Below the pieces are notes generated by a model. That model ran no database searches. It worked only from the letters and a program-made list of their open reading frames with translations, and had not been told where the DNA came from. From contig NZ_JADNYK010000002.1 in the NCBI RefSeq assembly GCF_017810075.1, positions 186,001-250,000 on the forward strand: DNA of 64,000 nucleotides, in the 5' to 3' direction. The DNA is from Pseudozobellia sp. WGM2 (GTDB lineage: Bacteria; Bacteroidota; Bacteroidia; Flavobacteriales; Flavobacteriaceae). Positions 46,114-54,562 of the stretch are shown here, piece after piece (within the stretch, counting starts at the first letter, position 1; each line of letters opens with the position of its first letter). A program made the position numbers and the translations under genes.

Positions 46114-46803
46114 ATGAACGACCTATTTAACCAACTTAGCTTTGAGTCGGGTGAAAGCTTTTCAGTGCTGAACTACTGCATAAACATTATTCTGTGTTCG
46201 GCATTATTATTTATTCTCTCTTTGATTTTCGTAAAGTACGGCCGATCACTTTCAAACAGAAACCAGCTCTCGAAGGTCTTAATCGTGGTAGGTGTTACTA
46301 CCTTTATAATTATTAGTATCGTCAAATCTTCTTTGGCTTTATCGTTAGGTCTGGTAGGTGCTCTTTCCATTATTAGATTTAGAACAGCAATAAAAGAACC
46401 TGAAGAGTTAGGTTACTTTTTCATAGCAATTTCCATTGGACTTGGTTTTGGTGCGAATCAATTATTACCTACCGTAATAGGTGCCTTGGTCTTATTCGTT
46501 ATTATTTATTTGTCTAGCTTTAAAAAAACAAAAAACACTACCAGTCAAAACCTTCTGATTAATCTAAAAAATGCCGACATGTCATCTAGGGTAGAGATTC
46601 AATCAAAAATTACGGACATAATTACCAACAATTCGTCCCGAACCGAATTGATTCGGCTTAATATTGATACCCACAGCCTTGATTTTAATTTTTTGGTTGT
46701 ATTAAAAAATTATGAATATGTAAACACCATTACTAATGATTTGACCCGTTTAGACGAAAATATGTCAATAACGTTTATTGATAGCCAAAACATGACCATA
46801 TAA
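46114..46803 (+). CDS. DUF4956 integral membrane protein
   Basis: A 229-aa membrane protein started at MNDLFNQLSFES (ATG at 46114), the usual family start; an extra 33-37 codons are open upstream but carry their own hydrophobic run and are probably not translated. It has three to four helices (YCINIILCSALLFILSLIF, VLIVVGVTTFIIISIV, LGLVGALSIIRFRTAIKEPE, LLPTVIGALVLFVIIYLSSF) and a cytoplasmic C-terminal domain. The LVGALSIIRFRTAIKEPEEL segment is the DUF4956 hallmark. It starts a plus-strand operon with CotH, VTC and pyrophosphatase genes. By analogy it may be the membrane anchor of a polyphosphate-making complex. Confidence 0.85.
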   Translation: MNDLFNQLSFESGESFSVLNYCINIILCSALLFILSLIFVKYGRSLSNRNQLSKVLIVVGVTTFIIISIVKSSLALSLGLVGALSIIRFRTAIKEPEELGYFFIAISIGLGFGANQLLPTVIGALVLFVIIYLSSFKKTKNTTSQNLLINLKNADMSSRVEIQSKITDIITNNSSRTELIRLNIDTHSLDFNFLVVLKNYEYVNTITNDLTRLDENMSITFIDSQNMTI

Positions 46804-46828
46804 TCTAATTTATATTTAAAGCACGACA

Positions 46829-49800
46829 ATGCTCATTCATTCAAAAGAAAAATATCGCGGAGGTAAAATAATTGCTGTCATTACTTTAATCGTAATACTT
46901 CTTGTTCTATTAAAAATTTTAGCCCAATCAAATTCAAAAATTTTTGATAGTGCCTCTACCGAAAAAGATGAGCAGAAAGTAATAAATACTCCTACCGTAT
47001 TAAATTCTTTAGTTGCCAAAGAACAAATCTCGAACAAAACTAATGAGATATACAACAGCGATACATTTTCATTATACCTGCTAGACCATTTTGGAGTTCC
47101 ATATCTTTTGATAGACTATCCTAAAGAACTCTCAACACAGCAACGAACCGGTGGGTTTTATGTTTTTCTATTTCTCAAAGACCCTTACGATTGGAAGAAA
47201 GTCAATAAAAGGCATGATCATATTATACTACACAAAAAATCTTTGACCCCATTTGAAATCGAAATAGCTGACGAAAAGCATAGTGTGTTCAAATTTCCTT
47301 TAACGCATTCTCATTTCGACTTCGAAAATTTGAAAGCAATTGAATTTGTTAGACAAACTGAAGTAACAGGTAGATTTGAAGAGGCAAAAATCACAGTTCA
47401 TCCCGACCTTTTAATTAAGCAAAAAACCACTGCGCTAAGCACGCTTCAAATTGCCCTAAAGTCGAAAGATTTAACTAAAATAACGAGCAAAAGAAACAAA
47501 GCCCTAGAGTCGGGAATACTAGTAACCAATGATGACGATTTTGTAAAAGCCGATATAAGTACTTTAGAGCAAAAAAACATCAATGCTGAAATTCGGTTGA
47601 AAGGAGATTGGACAGATCATCTCGAACACCCCACCAAATGGTCATATCGAATCGTTCCAGATGGTGAAGAAACAGTTTTTCGTATGCGTAAATTCTCTGT
47701 GCAACACCCTAAATCGCGAAATTATATTTGGGAATGGCTATTTAACAAGGTAGTAAAGGATAATGGGCTTGTTGGTCTACGGTACGAATTTCTAGATGTT
47801 CAAATGAATATTATAGATAAAGATTCTGTCGTGCCTATGGGTATCATGGCCATGGAAGAGAGTTTTGATAAAATTTTAATTGAGAACAATAAAAGAAGGG
47901 AGGGCCTCATTCTAGGCTTTGATGAATCTAAACTTTGGGATGAAAGAAAGCAGGTGAGAGATCTGTTATTAACCTACCCCAAGGATGCCGACGTACCTAA
48001 TACTAAAGAATTGCCCATTAAAGTCTACAACCAGAACAAAACCCTGAGTTCTCCCGTGTTAAAAAAGCAGTTCATCACGGCAAAAAATTTATTAGTCGGC
48101 TTAAGGGATGAAAAGCTAAATCTGTCAGACGCTTTCGACATAGACAAACTAACCTTATATATAGCTCTCTCTAATCTTTTCGGCGGGCATCATGGTCTTC
48201 ATATGGAAAACATAAGGCTATATTATAATCCCGTTATTAACAAACTGGAACCTGTATCATTTGATTCCAATTCTGGGTATGAGGTAACCTCACTTAGAGA
48301 ATATCCAGTTGGAGTCCATGACCCACTATTCACGCAAAAATTAGTGGAAAATTATGAAAAAGTTTCCTCAACAAAATTCATAGACAGTTTTCTGAATAAA
48401 TACAAAAAAGAATTAAATAGTTTATACCATAACCTGTCAACAGAATTCGAAGATGCCAAACTTGACCTTAGCGTGTTAGAGCATAATGCCAATCTTATAA
48501 AAAAGAAAATTCGACCTAATACTCCCATAGATATTTCATTCATCTCTAAAGATGATAAGGGCATTAGTGTCGAAGTAAAAAATTTTTCAGAATTTCCCGT
48601 AGTTATTAATAATCTAATTTTATCGAATAAGAAGTCTTTGAACCAAAAAAAACAAAATATCATTGTTCAACCCAAAGATACCGCTACGGTGGGCTTCTCT
48701 TTAAAGAAATCATTCAATAATGCCTTCGTTTCTAAAAAAAATAAAGAAGGAGGGTTTCGTTACCCGAAAGACTTGGATAAGATTCAAATTACCCACCATA
48801 TTCTGGGATCCTCTTATACTTATCGTAGTGCAATTGTAGCTTTTCCTTCAAATTTAGATGAGGAAGTAATTAATAAAACAAAACTGACAGAAAATTATAA
48901 TGAATTCGATTTCGTTCTATTTGATGAGAAGAATAAAAGCATAACGTTCAAATCTGGGCACTTTGTACTTGATCGAGTAATTGTAATACCCCCTCAACAT
49001 CATGTTACCGTTGAGAAAGGTTTTTCTCTTGATCTTCGCAATCAGGGATCAATTCTATCAGACTCACCCTTTACCTGTGTTGGCACCGAAGAGGAACCTA
49101 TACAATTTTATTCAAGAGATGGTACGGGAGGGGGAATACTGATATCATCGGCCACTGATTCATCTACAATTTCACATACTAGCTTTAAAAATTTATCGGT
49201 TCCCAGCTTGAAATACTGGGAACTCTCGGGCTCGGTAAATTTTAATGAAACTCATGTGGATATAAATAATTGTCTGTTCGCCGACAATCGTTCTGAAGAT
49301 GCATTAAATATTATCAATTCAACATTCACCTTAGATTCATCTACTTTTGAAAATACTTTTTCAGATTCCTTCGACGGTGACTTTGTAAAGGGCAGTATAT
49401 CAAACTCTACTTTCAATAATTCAGGAAATGATGGTATAGATGTTTCTGGTTCAACAATTGCTCTTAAAAATATTGTAATTAACAATCCTTCCGATAAAGG
49501 ACTCAGTGCAGGAGAAGGGAGCACTATGACAGGAAATTCTGTAACAATTAATGGGGGAGAAATAGGAGTAGTGAGCAAAGATCTGTCGGAAATAGATTTG
49601 TCGGAAATTGCGATTAAAAATACAAGATTGGCCATTGCCTGTTTTCAAAAAAAGAGCGAATACGGTCCTGGCAAAATAGTTTTAAAAAACATCTTGTTCT
49701 CTGAGAACGAGGTGGCCCATCTAATTGCCCCTGAATCCGTGTTTATTCTTGACAATATACCTGTGGAGGAAAAAGTAGAAGGGGTAATCGATAAAATGTA

Positions 49801-49831
49801 CGGAAACGAATATGGCAAAAGTAGCAGATAA
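46829..49831 (+). CDS. CotH-kinase family protein with C-terminal beta-helix
   Basis: A 1000-aa protein with an N-terminal membrane anchor (IIAVITLIVILLVLLKILA). The CotH-like kinase region covers about 170-520: IRLKGDWTDHLEHPTKWSYR, FRMRKFSVQHPKSRNYIWEW and LEPVSFDSNSGYE, the last matching the Asp-containing metal motif of the family. From about 740 to 960 a right-handed beta-helix is suggested by short repeats (INNCLFADNR, ISNSTFNNSG, LKNIVINNPS). Between the domains lies a linker with a beta-sandwich. The Gly-Asn-x-Asp segment of CotH seems replaced by GGHHGLHMEN, so activity is uncertain. It overlaps the VTC gene by 20 bp. Confidence 0.82.
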   Translation: MLIHSKEKYRGGKIIAVITLIVILLVLLKILAQSNSKIFDSASTEKDEQKVINTPTVLNSLVAKEQISNKTNEIYNSDTFSLYLLDHFGVPYLLIDYPKELSTQQRTGGFYVFLFLKDPYDWKKVNKRHDHIILHKKSLTPFEIEIADEKHSVFKFPLTHSHFDFENLKAIEFVRQTEVTGRFEEAKITVHPDLLIKQKTTALSTLQIALKSKDLTKITSKRNKALESGILVTNDDDFVKADISTLEQKNINAEIRLKGDWTDHLEHPTKWSYRIVPDGEETVFRMRKFSVQHPKSRNYIWEWLFNKVVKDNGLVGLRYEFLDVQMNIIDKDSVVPMGIMAMEESFDKILIENNKRREGLILGFDESKLWDERKQVRDLLLTYPKDADVPNTKELPIKVYNQNKTLSSPVLKKQFITAKNLLVGLRDEKLNLSDAFDIDKLTLYIALSNLFGGHHGLHMENIRLYYNPVINKLEPVSFDSNSGYEVTSLREYPVGVHDPLFTQKLVENYEKVSSTKFIDSFLNKYKKELNSLYHNLSTEFEDAKLDLSVLEHNANLIKKKIRPNTPIDISFISKDDKGISVEVKNFSEFPVVINNLILSNKKSLNQKKQNIIVQPKDTATVGFSLKKSFNNAFVSKKNKEGGFRYPKDLDKIQITHHILGSSYTYRSAIVAFPSNLDEEVINKTKLTENYNEFDFVLFDEKNKSITFKSGHFVLDRVIVIPPQHHVTVEKGFSLDLRNQGSILSDSPFTCVGTEEEPIQFYSRDGTGGGILISSATDSSTISHTSFKNLSVPSLKYWELSGSVNFNETHVDINNCLFADNRSEDALNIINSTFTLDSSTFENTFSDSFDGDFVKGSISNSTFNNSGNDGIDVSGSTIALKNIVINNPSDKGLSAGEGSTMTGNSVTINGGEIGVVSKDLSEIDLSEIAIKNTRLAIACFQKKSEYGPGKIVLKNILFSENEVAHLIAPESVFILDNIPVEEKVEGVIDKMYGNEYGKSSR

Positions 49832-50537
49832 ACCTCTAGAGCCTCAGACTGCATCGAGTTTGCGCTATGAGCGTAAATTTCACTACGCAAATACACCAGT
49901 TGAAACTATTATTCAACGCGTGCATAACAACGCTTTCGGCTTCCATGAAATTTATTATAAGAGAAAGGTGAATAATATTTATTTTGATGATGGCAACTAT
50001 AATTTTTACAAACAGAATGTTTCAGGAGTCGCTAGTCGAAAAAAACTAAGATTGCGATGGTATGGTGATGATACTTGTAAAATTGAAGGCCCCACTCTTG
50101 AAGTTAAGAAGAAGATGGGTGAGGTAGGTGATAAAGATTCTTATAAATTAAAGGGCATATCATTTGATTTAGGTAAACAAAAACCTCATGAAATTCAGGC
50201 AATACTACTTGGTGAAACCAAGGAATTGATGTCTATTAGACATTCTTTTGAAACGGTGCATCCAACATTGCTGAATACTTATGAGCGGCGTTATTTTTTA
50301 TCCTTCTGTGGCCGCTACCGAATTACTGTAGATTACAACCAAAAGTTTTACAATCCAAATTATATTACTTACCAGAACAGCGAGATACGTATAAATGATA
50401 CCGTGCTTGAATTAAAGTATGCTACGCAAGACGATCATGAGGCCAGAACGGTATCTCAACAAATTGATGCTAGACTATCTAAAAACTCAAAGTACGTTAC
50501 CGGAATTAACCTCTTGTACCACCCACAGCTTTTATAG
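49812..50537 (+). CDS. VTC-domain polyphosphate polymerase
   Basis: A 241-aa soluble protein consisting of one VTC/triphosphate-tunnel domain. Recognisable tunnel residues: SLRYERKFHY, RKKLRLRWYG, TLEVKKKMGE, TYERRYF, RYRITVDY and VLELKYA, corresponding to the basic and acidic residues of Vtc4, which makes polyphosphate from ATP. No membrane helix is present, so it should work on the cytoplasmic side, probably with the DUF4956 partner. It is translationally coupled to the CotH gene (20-bp overlap). Bacterial VTC proteins are often found with DUF4956 and CotH genes, by recollection. Confidence 0.85.
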   Translation: MAKVADKPLEPQTASSLRYERKFHYANTPVETIIQRVHNNAFGFHEIYYKRKVNNIYFDDGNYNFYKQNVSGVASRKKLRLRWYGDDTCKIEGPTLEVKKKMGEVGDKDSYKLKGISFDLGKQKPHEIQAILLGETKELMSIRHSFETVHPTLLNTYERRYFLSFCGRYRITVDYNQKFYNPNYITYQNSEIRINDTVLELKYATQDDHEARTVSQQIDARLSKNSKYVTGINLLYHPQLL

Positions 50538-50570
50538 TAGAGACAAGTTCATTTTATATGCTAATTATCT

Positions 50571-51185
50571 ATGATTGTGACAAAAAAAGCATTTTATATT
50601 CCCATCACCATTTGTATTGTTCTGCTTCACGCCTGTAAAAGCGCAATTAGTTACTATTCGCTACCTACATTTGTAAATGAGGGCACTGTTAATTGTGTTG
50701 TAGAAATTGCCGCAGGAACAAATAAAAAATATGAGTATAACCCAACATTAAATACGTTTGTCATAGATCAAGAAAATAGTCAAAATCGCATAATCGATTT
50801 TTTGCCTTACCCCGCAAACTATGGCTTTATTCCATCTACAATATCTAAAGAAGATGGTGGCGGGGACGGGGACGCTCTGGATGTACTGGTTATCTCAGAA
50901 GCTCTAGCGACCGGAACAGCAATAGAAAGTATTCCTATAGCTGTTTTAAAGTTGATTGACGACGGAGAAATCGATTATAAGGTAATAGCTGTTCCGGCAA
51001 ACAAAAAAGCACGAGTAATTAATGCCATAAGCTTTGAAGAGATGCTTTCAACTTATCCGAATTTGTTGAAAATTTTAGAGCTTTGGTTTTTAAATTACAA
51101 TAAAAACGATGTGAGCTTAGTTGAAGGCTGGGGTAACGAAAAGGAGGCTGCACAAGAAATCAAGAGACATCTAAAGACCAGATAG
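50571..51185 (+). CDS. Inorganic pyrophosphatase with lipoprotein signal
   Basis: A 204-aa family I pyrophosphatase (PPi to two phosphates) that carries an N-terminal lipoprotein signal (FYIPITICIVLLHACKSA, Cys22), so it is predicted to be exported and membrane-anchored, unlike the cytoplasmic enzyme. Metal-binding residues are conserved: GDGDALDVLV at about 99-108 and KLIDDGEIDYK at about 126-136. The basic and Tyr positions of the active site are present in CVVEIAAGTNKKYEYN and FLPYPANYGF. Near residue 174 the usual Tyr-Lys pair is Tyr-Asn-Lys. It lies 33 bp after the VTC gene, closing the operon. Confidence 0.87.
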   Translation: MIVTKKAFYIPITICIVLLHACKSAISYYSLPTFVNEGTVNCVVEIAAGTNKKYEYNPTLNTFVIDQENSQNRIIDFLPYPANYGFIPSTISKEDGGGDGDALDVLVISEALATGTAIESIPIAVLKLIDDGEIDYKVIAVPANKKARVINAISFEEMLSTYPNLLKILELWFLNYNKNDVSLVEGWGNEKEAAQEIKRHLKTR

Positions 51186-51258
51186 CGTTATATTAATATA
51201 AGACTTCGACAATATGACTTTAGAAATTATATAACACGGGGATTAGACTATCAAAAAC

Positions 51259-51984
51259 TTAATCGTGCTTTGTCCGTATTACATCTTTAAAATTGAAATT
51301 TTCAGCTTCATCTTGCAAGCCGTTTAAGCCGCTTTTCACCAATTTATCCAATTTGCCGTTTGGGGCAAGTTGGTTTGCAGTTTCCAAACATACTAATGAA
51401 AATACAAACCCATTAAAACAGACTTTATAGATTCTTCGTTCATATCACCTCAGGCGTATTCGAGAATCCAGCTTGAGCCGTTGGAATAATCTTTCAAGCC
51501 GCCTTCTTTTCTATAACTTGTAGAAAGGTTTACAACTAAATTTTCTATAATCTTACTATTATCGGTTTCAAAGACCTTATCGGCATAAGTAAGGCCTGCC
51601 ACTAAAGCAGAATTCCCCATTCCCGACCACCATCCTGGCTTTATTTTACCATGAGGAAAGTTATAATTAAAGCTACCATTATTAAAATACGTAGGGTCTT
51701 CATATAATTTGTCTATCAGTTCTAAGTATTGCTCACCCAGGTTTGAATAAATTGTATCATCCGTTTTTTTGAACATGTGTGTTCCATAGAACAAATACCT
51801 CCCTAAGTCCAAGAGGGTGAGATTTTATCTTGCTGAAGTAAAATCTTGTAATTTTTGTTTTGTAGAAAGCAGTGTACACCCCCATATAATAGGCTTTATA
51901 TGACTTTGTTCTAACTTAGAAGAACAAGATATAAAAGATAAAACTGCTATGACCGAAATAAAAAAAAGTAAATTTTCTTACCAT
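51259..51984 (-). pseudogene. Decayed D-glucuronyl C5-epimerase-like lipoprotein gene
   Basis: Reading the minus strand from ATG at 51984: MVRKFTF, then after an A8 run (plus-strand 51960-51967) the frame must shift by one to give FISVIAVLSFISCSSKLEQS, a lipoprotein signal. An in-frame TAA follows (near 51829), then a frame with FPHGKIKPGWWSGMGNSALV and YRKEGGLKDYSNGSSWILEYA, matching the C5-epimerase C-terminal domain. That frame stops at 51450. The last part continues in another frame (FNGFVFSLVCLETANQLA) to a TAA at 51259. At least three lesions are seen, so no functional protein is expected. It lies between the pyrophosphatase and the Wzy-like gene. Confidence 0.7.
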
Positions 51985-52065
51985 TGAACAAATTTAATTA
52001 CACATATCTGCTAAAACTATAAAATAAGATTGTTTTTGCCGAATCATAACTTATAAACTTTTCTA

Positions 52066-53343
52066 TTAGGTGCTTTTACTCTTATTAAGAACAAAAATTG
52101 ATATTAAGAGTAATGCCAATGCCCCGTGTGTAAGCATTACAGTTGATGTCGATGAGCTGATAAATGAGAAAATAATCAGCACATAAATGCCAAAGTATTT
52201 TGCCGGTATCCGCAAGCTATTTAATATCATGAAATAGAAAGCGACAATAAGAATGTTTATGACAACCCCCCAAGTGCCCCAATTCATAAACCCATCGGAA
52301 ATCAAGCCATTATTGGCATCCATGCTTGGACTATTAAAATAGGCCTCCCCTATTAAATGGGCATGTGTTACGTCATAGGGGTAATCAAAAAGAGATTTGA
52401 GAACTGAATTCGACCAGTAAAGATAATTATCGTTAAAAAAATCAAGATAGCAGATGTCTAAAAGCGTGGGTATAAAATGAACCCTTCTAAAGGAATAGAT
52501 CCATAATAGGTCAAAACCTACAATTGCCAAAAACATTGCTATAATTATTAAAACATTTGACCATTTTAAAATTTTTCTAATAGCAGAATAATAACCCAAA
52601 CCATAAAATAAAAAAATCACGATCAGGCCCGCGTATACCGTTTTATGTGCGCCAAATAAATAAAAAAGTAAAAGATAAACTACGGCAAAGCCCGTCATAA
52701 TTCTATTCTTGAGCTCTAAAGAGAAAATCAAAAAGAGCGGTATTACAATTTTTGTAAATAAAGAATAAGTGTAACCAAAATAGGGGTTGGAAAGCGCACT
52801 TATTGCCCTTCTTGTTTCATACACATCTAACAGTATTAAGTTTTTTAAATTCAAATAAGGGCCGTAAACCACTAGATATGGCATAATACCGATACTTATT
52901 AATACAAAAAACATATATAGTGCTTGTTTCTTATTTAACACCGGAAACTTCGTGAAATCTATTTTGATTTTTGAAAATAGCGTGAGCCCTATAAATAAAG
53001 CCTGATGGTAGCCTAACAAATTTACTGGATACATTTCGCCAGATGTAAATGCAATCAATGAGGGAACGGTAAGTAGTAAAAAGAATATGGCGATAACCGT
53101 AAAAAAGAACTTATTTTTATTCAGGGCCAAAAGAATATAAAGGTCTATAGCGAAGATAGAAAGCGAAAACAGAAATCTTACAAAAGAAAAGTCAAAGGAT
53201 GATTCTTTATTGAACGCTATAAAGCTCCAATAAGGGTAATATTTAATCTTAAAATGGTATAGGCCCATTAATAAGAAAAAGTAAAAGCTGACGACCGTAC
53301 CTAATGTAGATTTAAGATTCAATATTTTTTCTTTTGCTTGCAT
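52066..53343 (-). CDS. Polytopic membrane protein, putative Wzy-type polysaccharide polymerase
   Basis: A 425-aa protein with about 10-12 membrane helices and a long periplasmic-looking loop (around KNLILLDVYETRRAISALSN and DYPYDVTHAHLIGEAYFNSP). It resembles O-antigen polymerase-type proteins by topology and position, though no short motif confirms it. It overlaps the neighbouring O-antigen ligase-like gene by 32 bp. It may polymerise the repeat units of the polymer made by this locus. Confidence 0.6.
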   Translation of the reverse strand: MQAKEKILNLKSTLGTVVSFYFFLLMGLYHFKIKYYPYWSFIAFNKESSFDFSFVRFLFSLSIFAIDLYILLALNKNKFFFTVIAIFFLLLTVPSLIAFTSGEMYPVNLLGYHQALFIGLTLFSKIKIDFTKFPVLNKKQALYMFFVLISIGIMPYLVVYGPYLNLKNLILLDVYETRRAISALSNPYFGYTYSLFTKIVIPLFLIFSLELKNRIMTGFAVVYLLLFYLFGAHKTVYAGLIVIFLFYGLGYYSAIRKILKWSNVLIIIAMFLAIVGFDLLWIYSFRRVHFIPTLLDICYLDFFNDNYLYWSNSVLKSLFDYPYDVTHAHLIGEAYFNSPSMDANNGLISDGFMNWGTWGVVINILIVAFYFMILNSLRIPAKYFGIYVLIIFSFISSSTSTVMLTHGALALLLISIFVLNKSKST

Positions 53344-54562
53344 TATACGTAAAGAAAAAACAAATTAGAAAAGAGACAAACGATATACCCGAAAATCGAT
53401 TGAAAACACTCTCGAACATAGAGTTTATACATAGAACTAATACAATTGACAGAAAGAACCCCAAATTTTGCCCCCCGTTAAAAGCTATATTGAACAGCAA
53501 TAAAATAATTGTAAATAAAATGAGTAAGCCGAGTATGCCGTTTTCTAACCAGATTTGCAGCCATTGGTTATGGGCGTTGTATGATTCTTTTAGAGGATGT
53601 ATATATTCCTTTTCAGCATACATCTGGTTTAATATAGATTGAGCGTCTCCTGCTCCATATCCAAGGATGGGGTTTGCCTTGATAAGTTCTAGGGAAGCAT
53701 CCCAACTAAGAAGACGTGTAGCAAAGCCATAACGCGCATCCTTATTCAACACCAATTCACCGGCAGCAACCTTGTACAAACTTTCTCTAGCTCTAGGGTT
53801 TATAGAGATAAACAAAGACATAATAAACAGGAACAATAAAAACCCCAGCAGCTTCTTTTTGAGTGCGTATCGAGAGGTTATCAAACGTACTATAAAAATT
53901 AATCCCAGTGCTATAAAGCTGGCCTTATTAGAAACTAAGAAAATTAGAGTGAGAAAAAAACCTATTAGAATTAATCGGATTTTATTTTTTAATAAAGTAG
54001 GGTGAAATAACAATATTGTAATTCCTATAGACAGGTAAAGCGCAAAATATACCGTTTGATGAAACAGGGAAAAATAGCGACCAAAAAAATAATTACCTCC
54101 ATAGAGTATCGACTCCATAAAAGCCTTGTTCTCTTCAACATTTGCCCTAAAGTAAATTTCACCATTCTCTAAACCTATAGACCGAAACAAAGCCACCCCA
54201 AGGCAAACCGATGACGATACTACTAACCCATAAACAAAAAACTTTAACACCTTATTTCGTTTCTCTTCTGAATAAGGGTGTAGAAAAAAGATTAATGGAA
54301 AGATTAAAAAAGATAGTTTGTGTTCTAAAAAGTGTACAGAAGAGCTTTCTGCGTAAAATATACCCACACCATATGACAAATAGAGTATTGGTAATATAAA
54401 AAGATACTTGTTTCTCTGACTCTCCTTTTTATTGAATGTCACCAATGATAATAAAGCCCAGAGAACCATAGCTACTGTAGCAACAACTTGATGAAAAGGT
54501 GCTAAAAAGACATATAACAGGGCACCATAATAATGTAGTTTATTAAAATCAAGTTCTGACAT
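53312..54562 (-). CDS. O-antigen ligase/polymerase family (Wzy_C) protein
   Basis: A 416-aa integral membrane protein with about 11 helices. The Wzy_C-type segment near residues 305-345, PILGYGAGDAQSILNQMYA followed by SYNAHNQWLQIWLENGILGL, contains the conserved His and glycines of ligases/polymerases (WaaL/Wzy). It either polymerises O-units or attaches the polymer to lipid A core. It overlaps the flippase gene by 14 bp. Confidence 0.85.
   Translation of the reverse strand: MSELDFNKLHYYGALLYVFLAPFHQVVATVAMVLWALLSLVTFNKKESQRNKYLFILPILYLSYGVGIFYAESSSVHFLEHKLSFLIFPLIFFLHPYSEEKRNKVLKFFVYGLVVSSSVCLGVALFRSIGLENGEIYFRANVEENKAFMESILYGGNYFFGRYFSLFHQTVYFALYLSIGITILLFHPTLLKNKIRLILIGFFLTLIFLVSNKASFIALGLIFIVRLITSRYALKKKLLGFLLFLFIMSLFISINPRARESLYKVAAGELVLNKDARYGFATRLLSWDASLELIKANPILGYGAGDAQSILNQMYAEKEYIHPLKESYNAHNQWLQIWLENGILGLLILFTIILLLFNIAFNGGQNLGFFLSIVLVLCINSMFESVFNRFSGISFVSFLICFFFTYNASKRKNIES

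Noticed and set aside
49252-49635. 127-codon frame antisense to the CotH gene
   Set aside because: A shadow of the repetitive beta-helix coding region with no features of its own.
51450-51812. 120-codon minus-strand frame read as a complete gene
   Set aside because: Its start is a TTG behind an in-frame stop and it ends before the conserved C-terminus, which continues in another frame. It is part of the C5-epimerase pseudogene.
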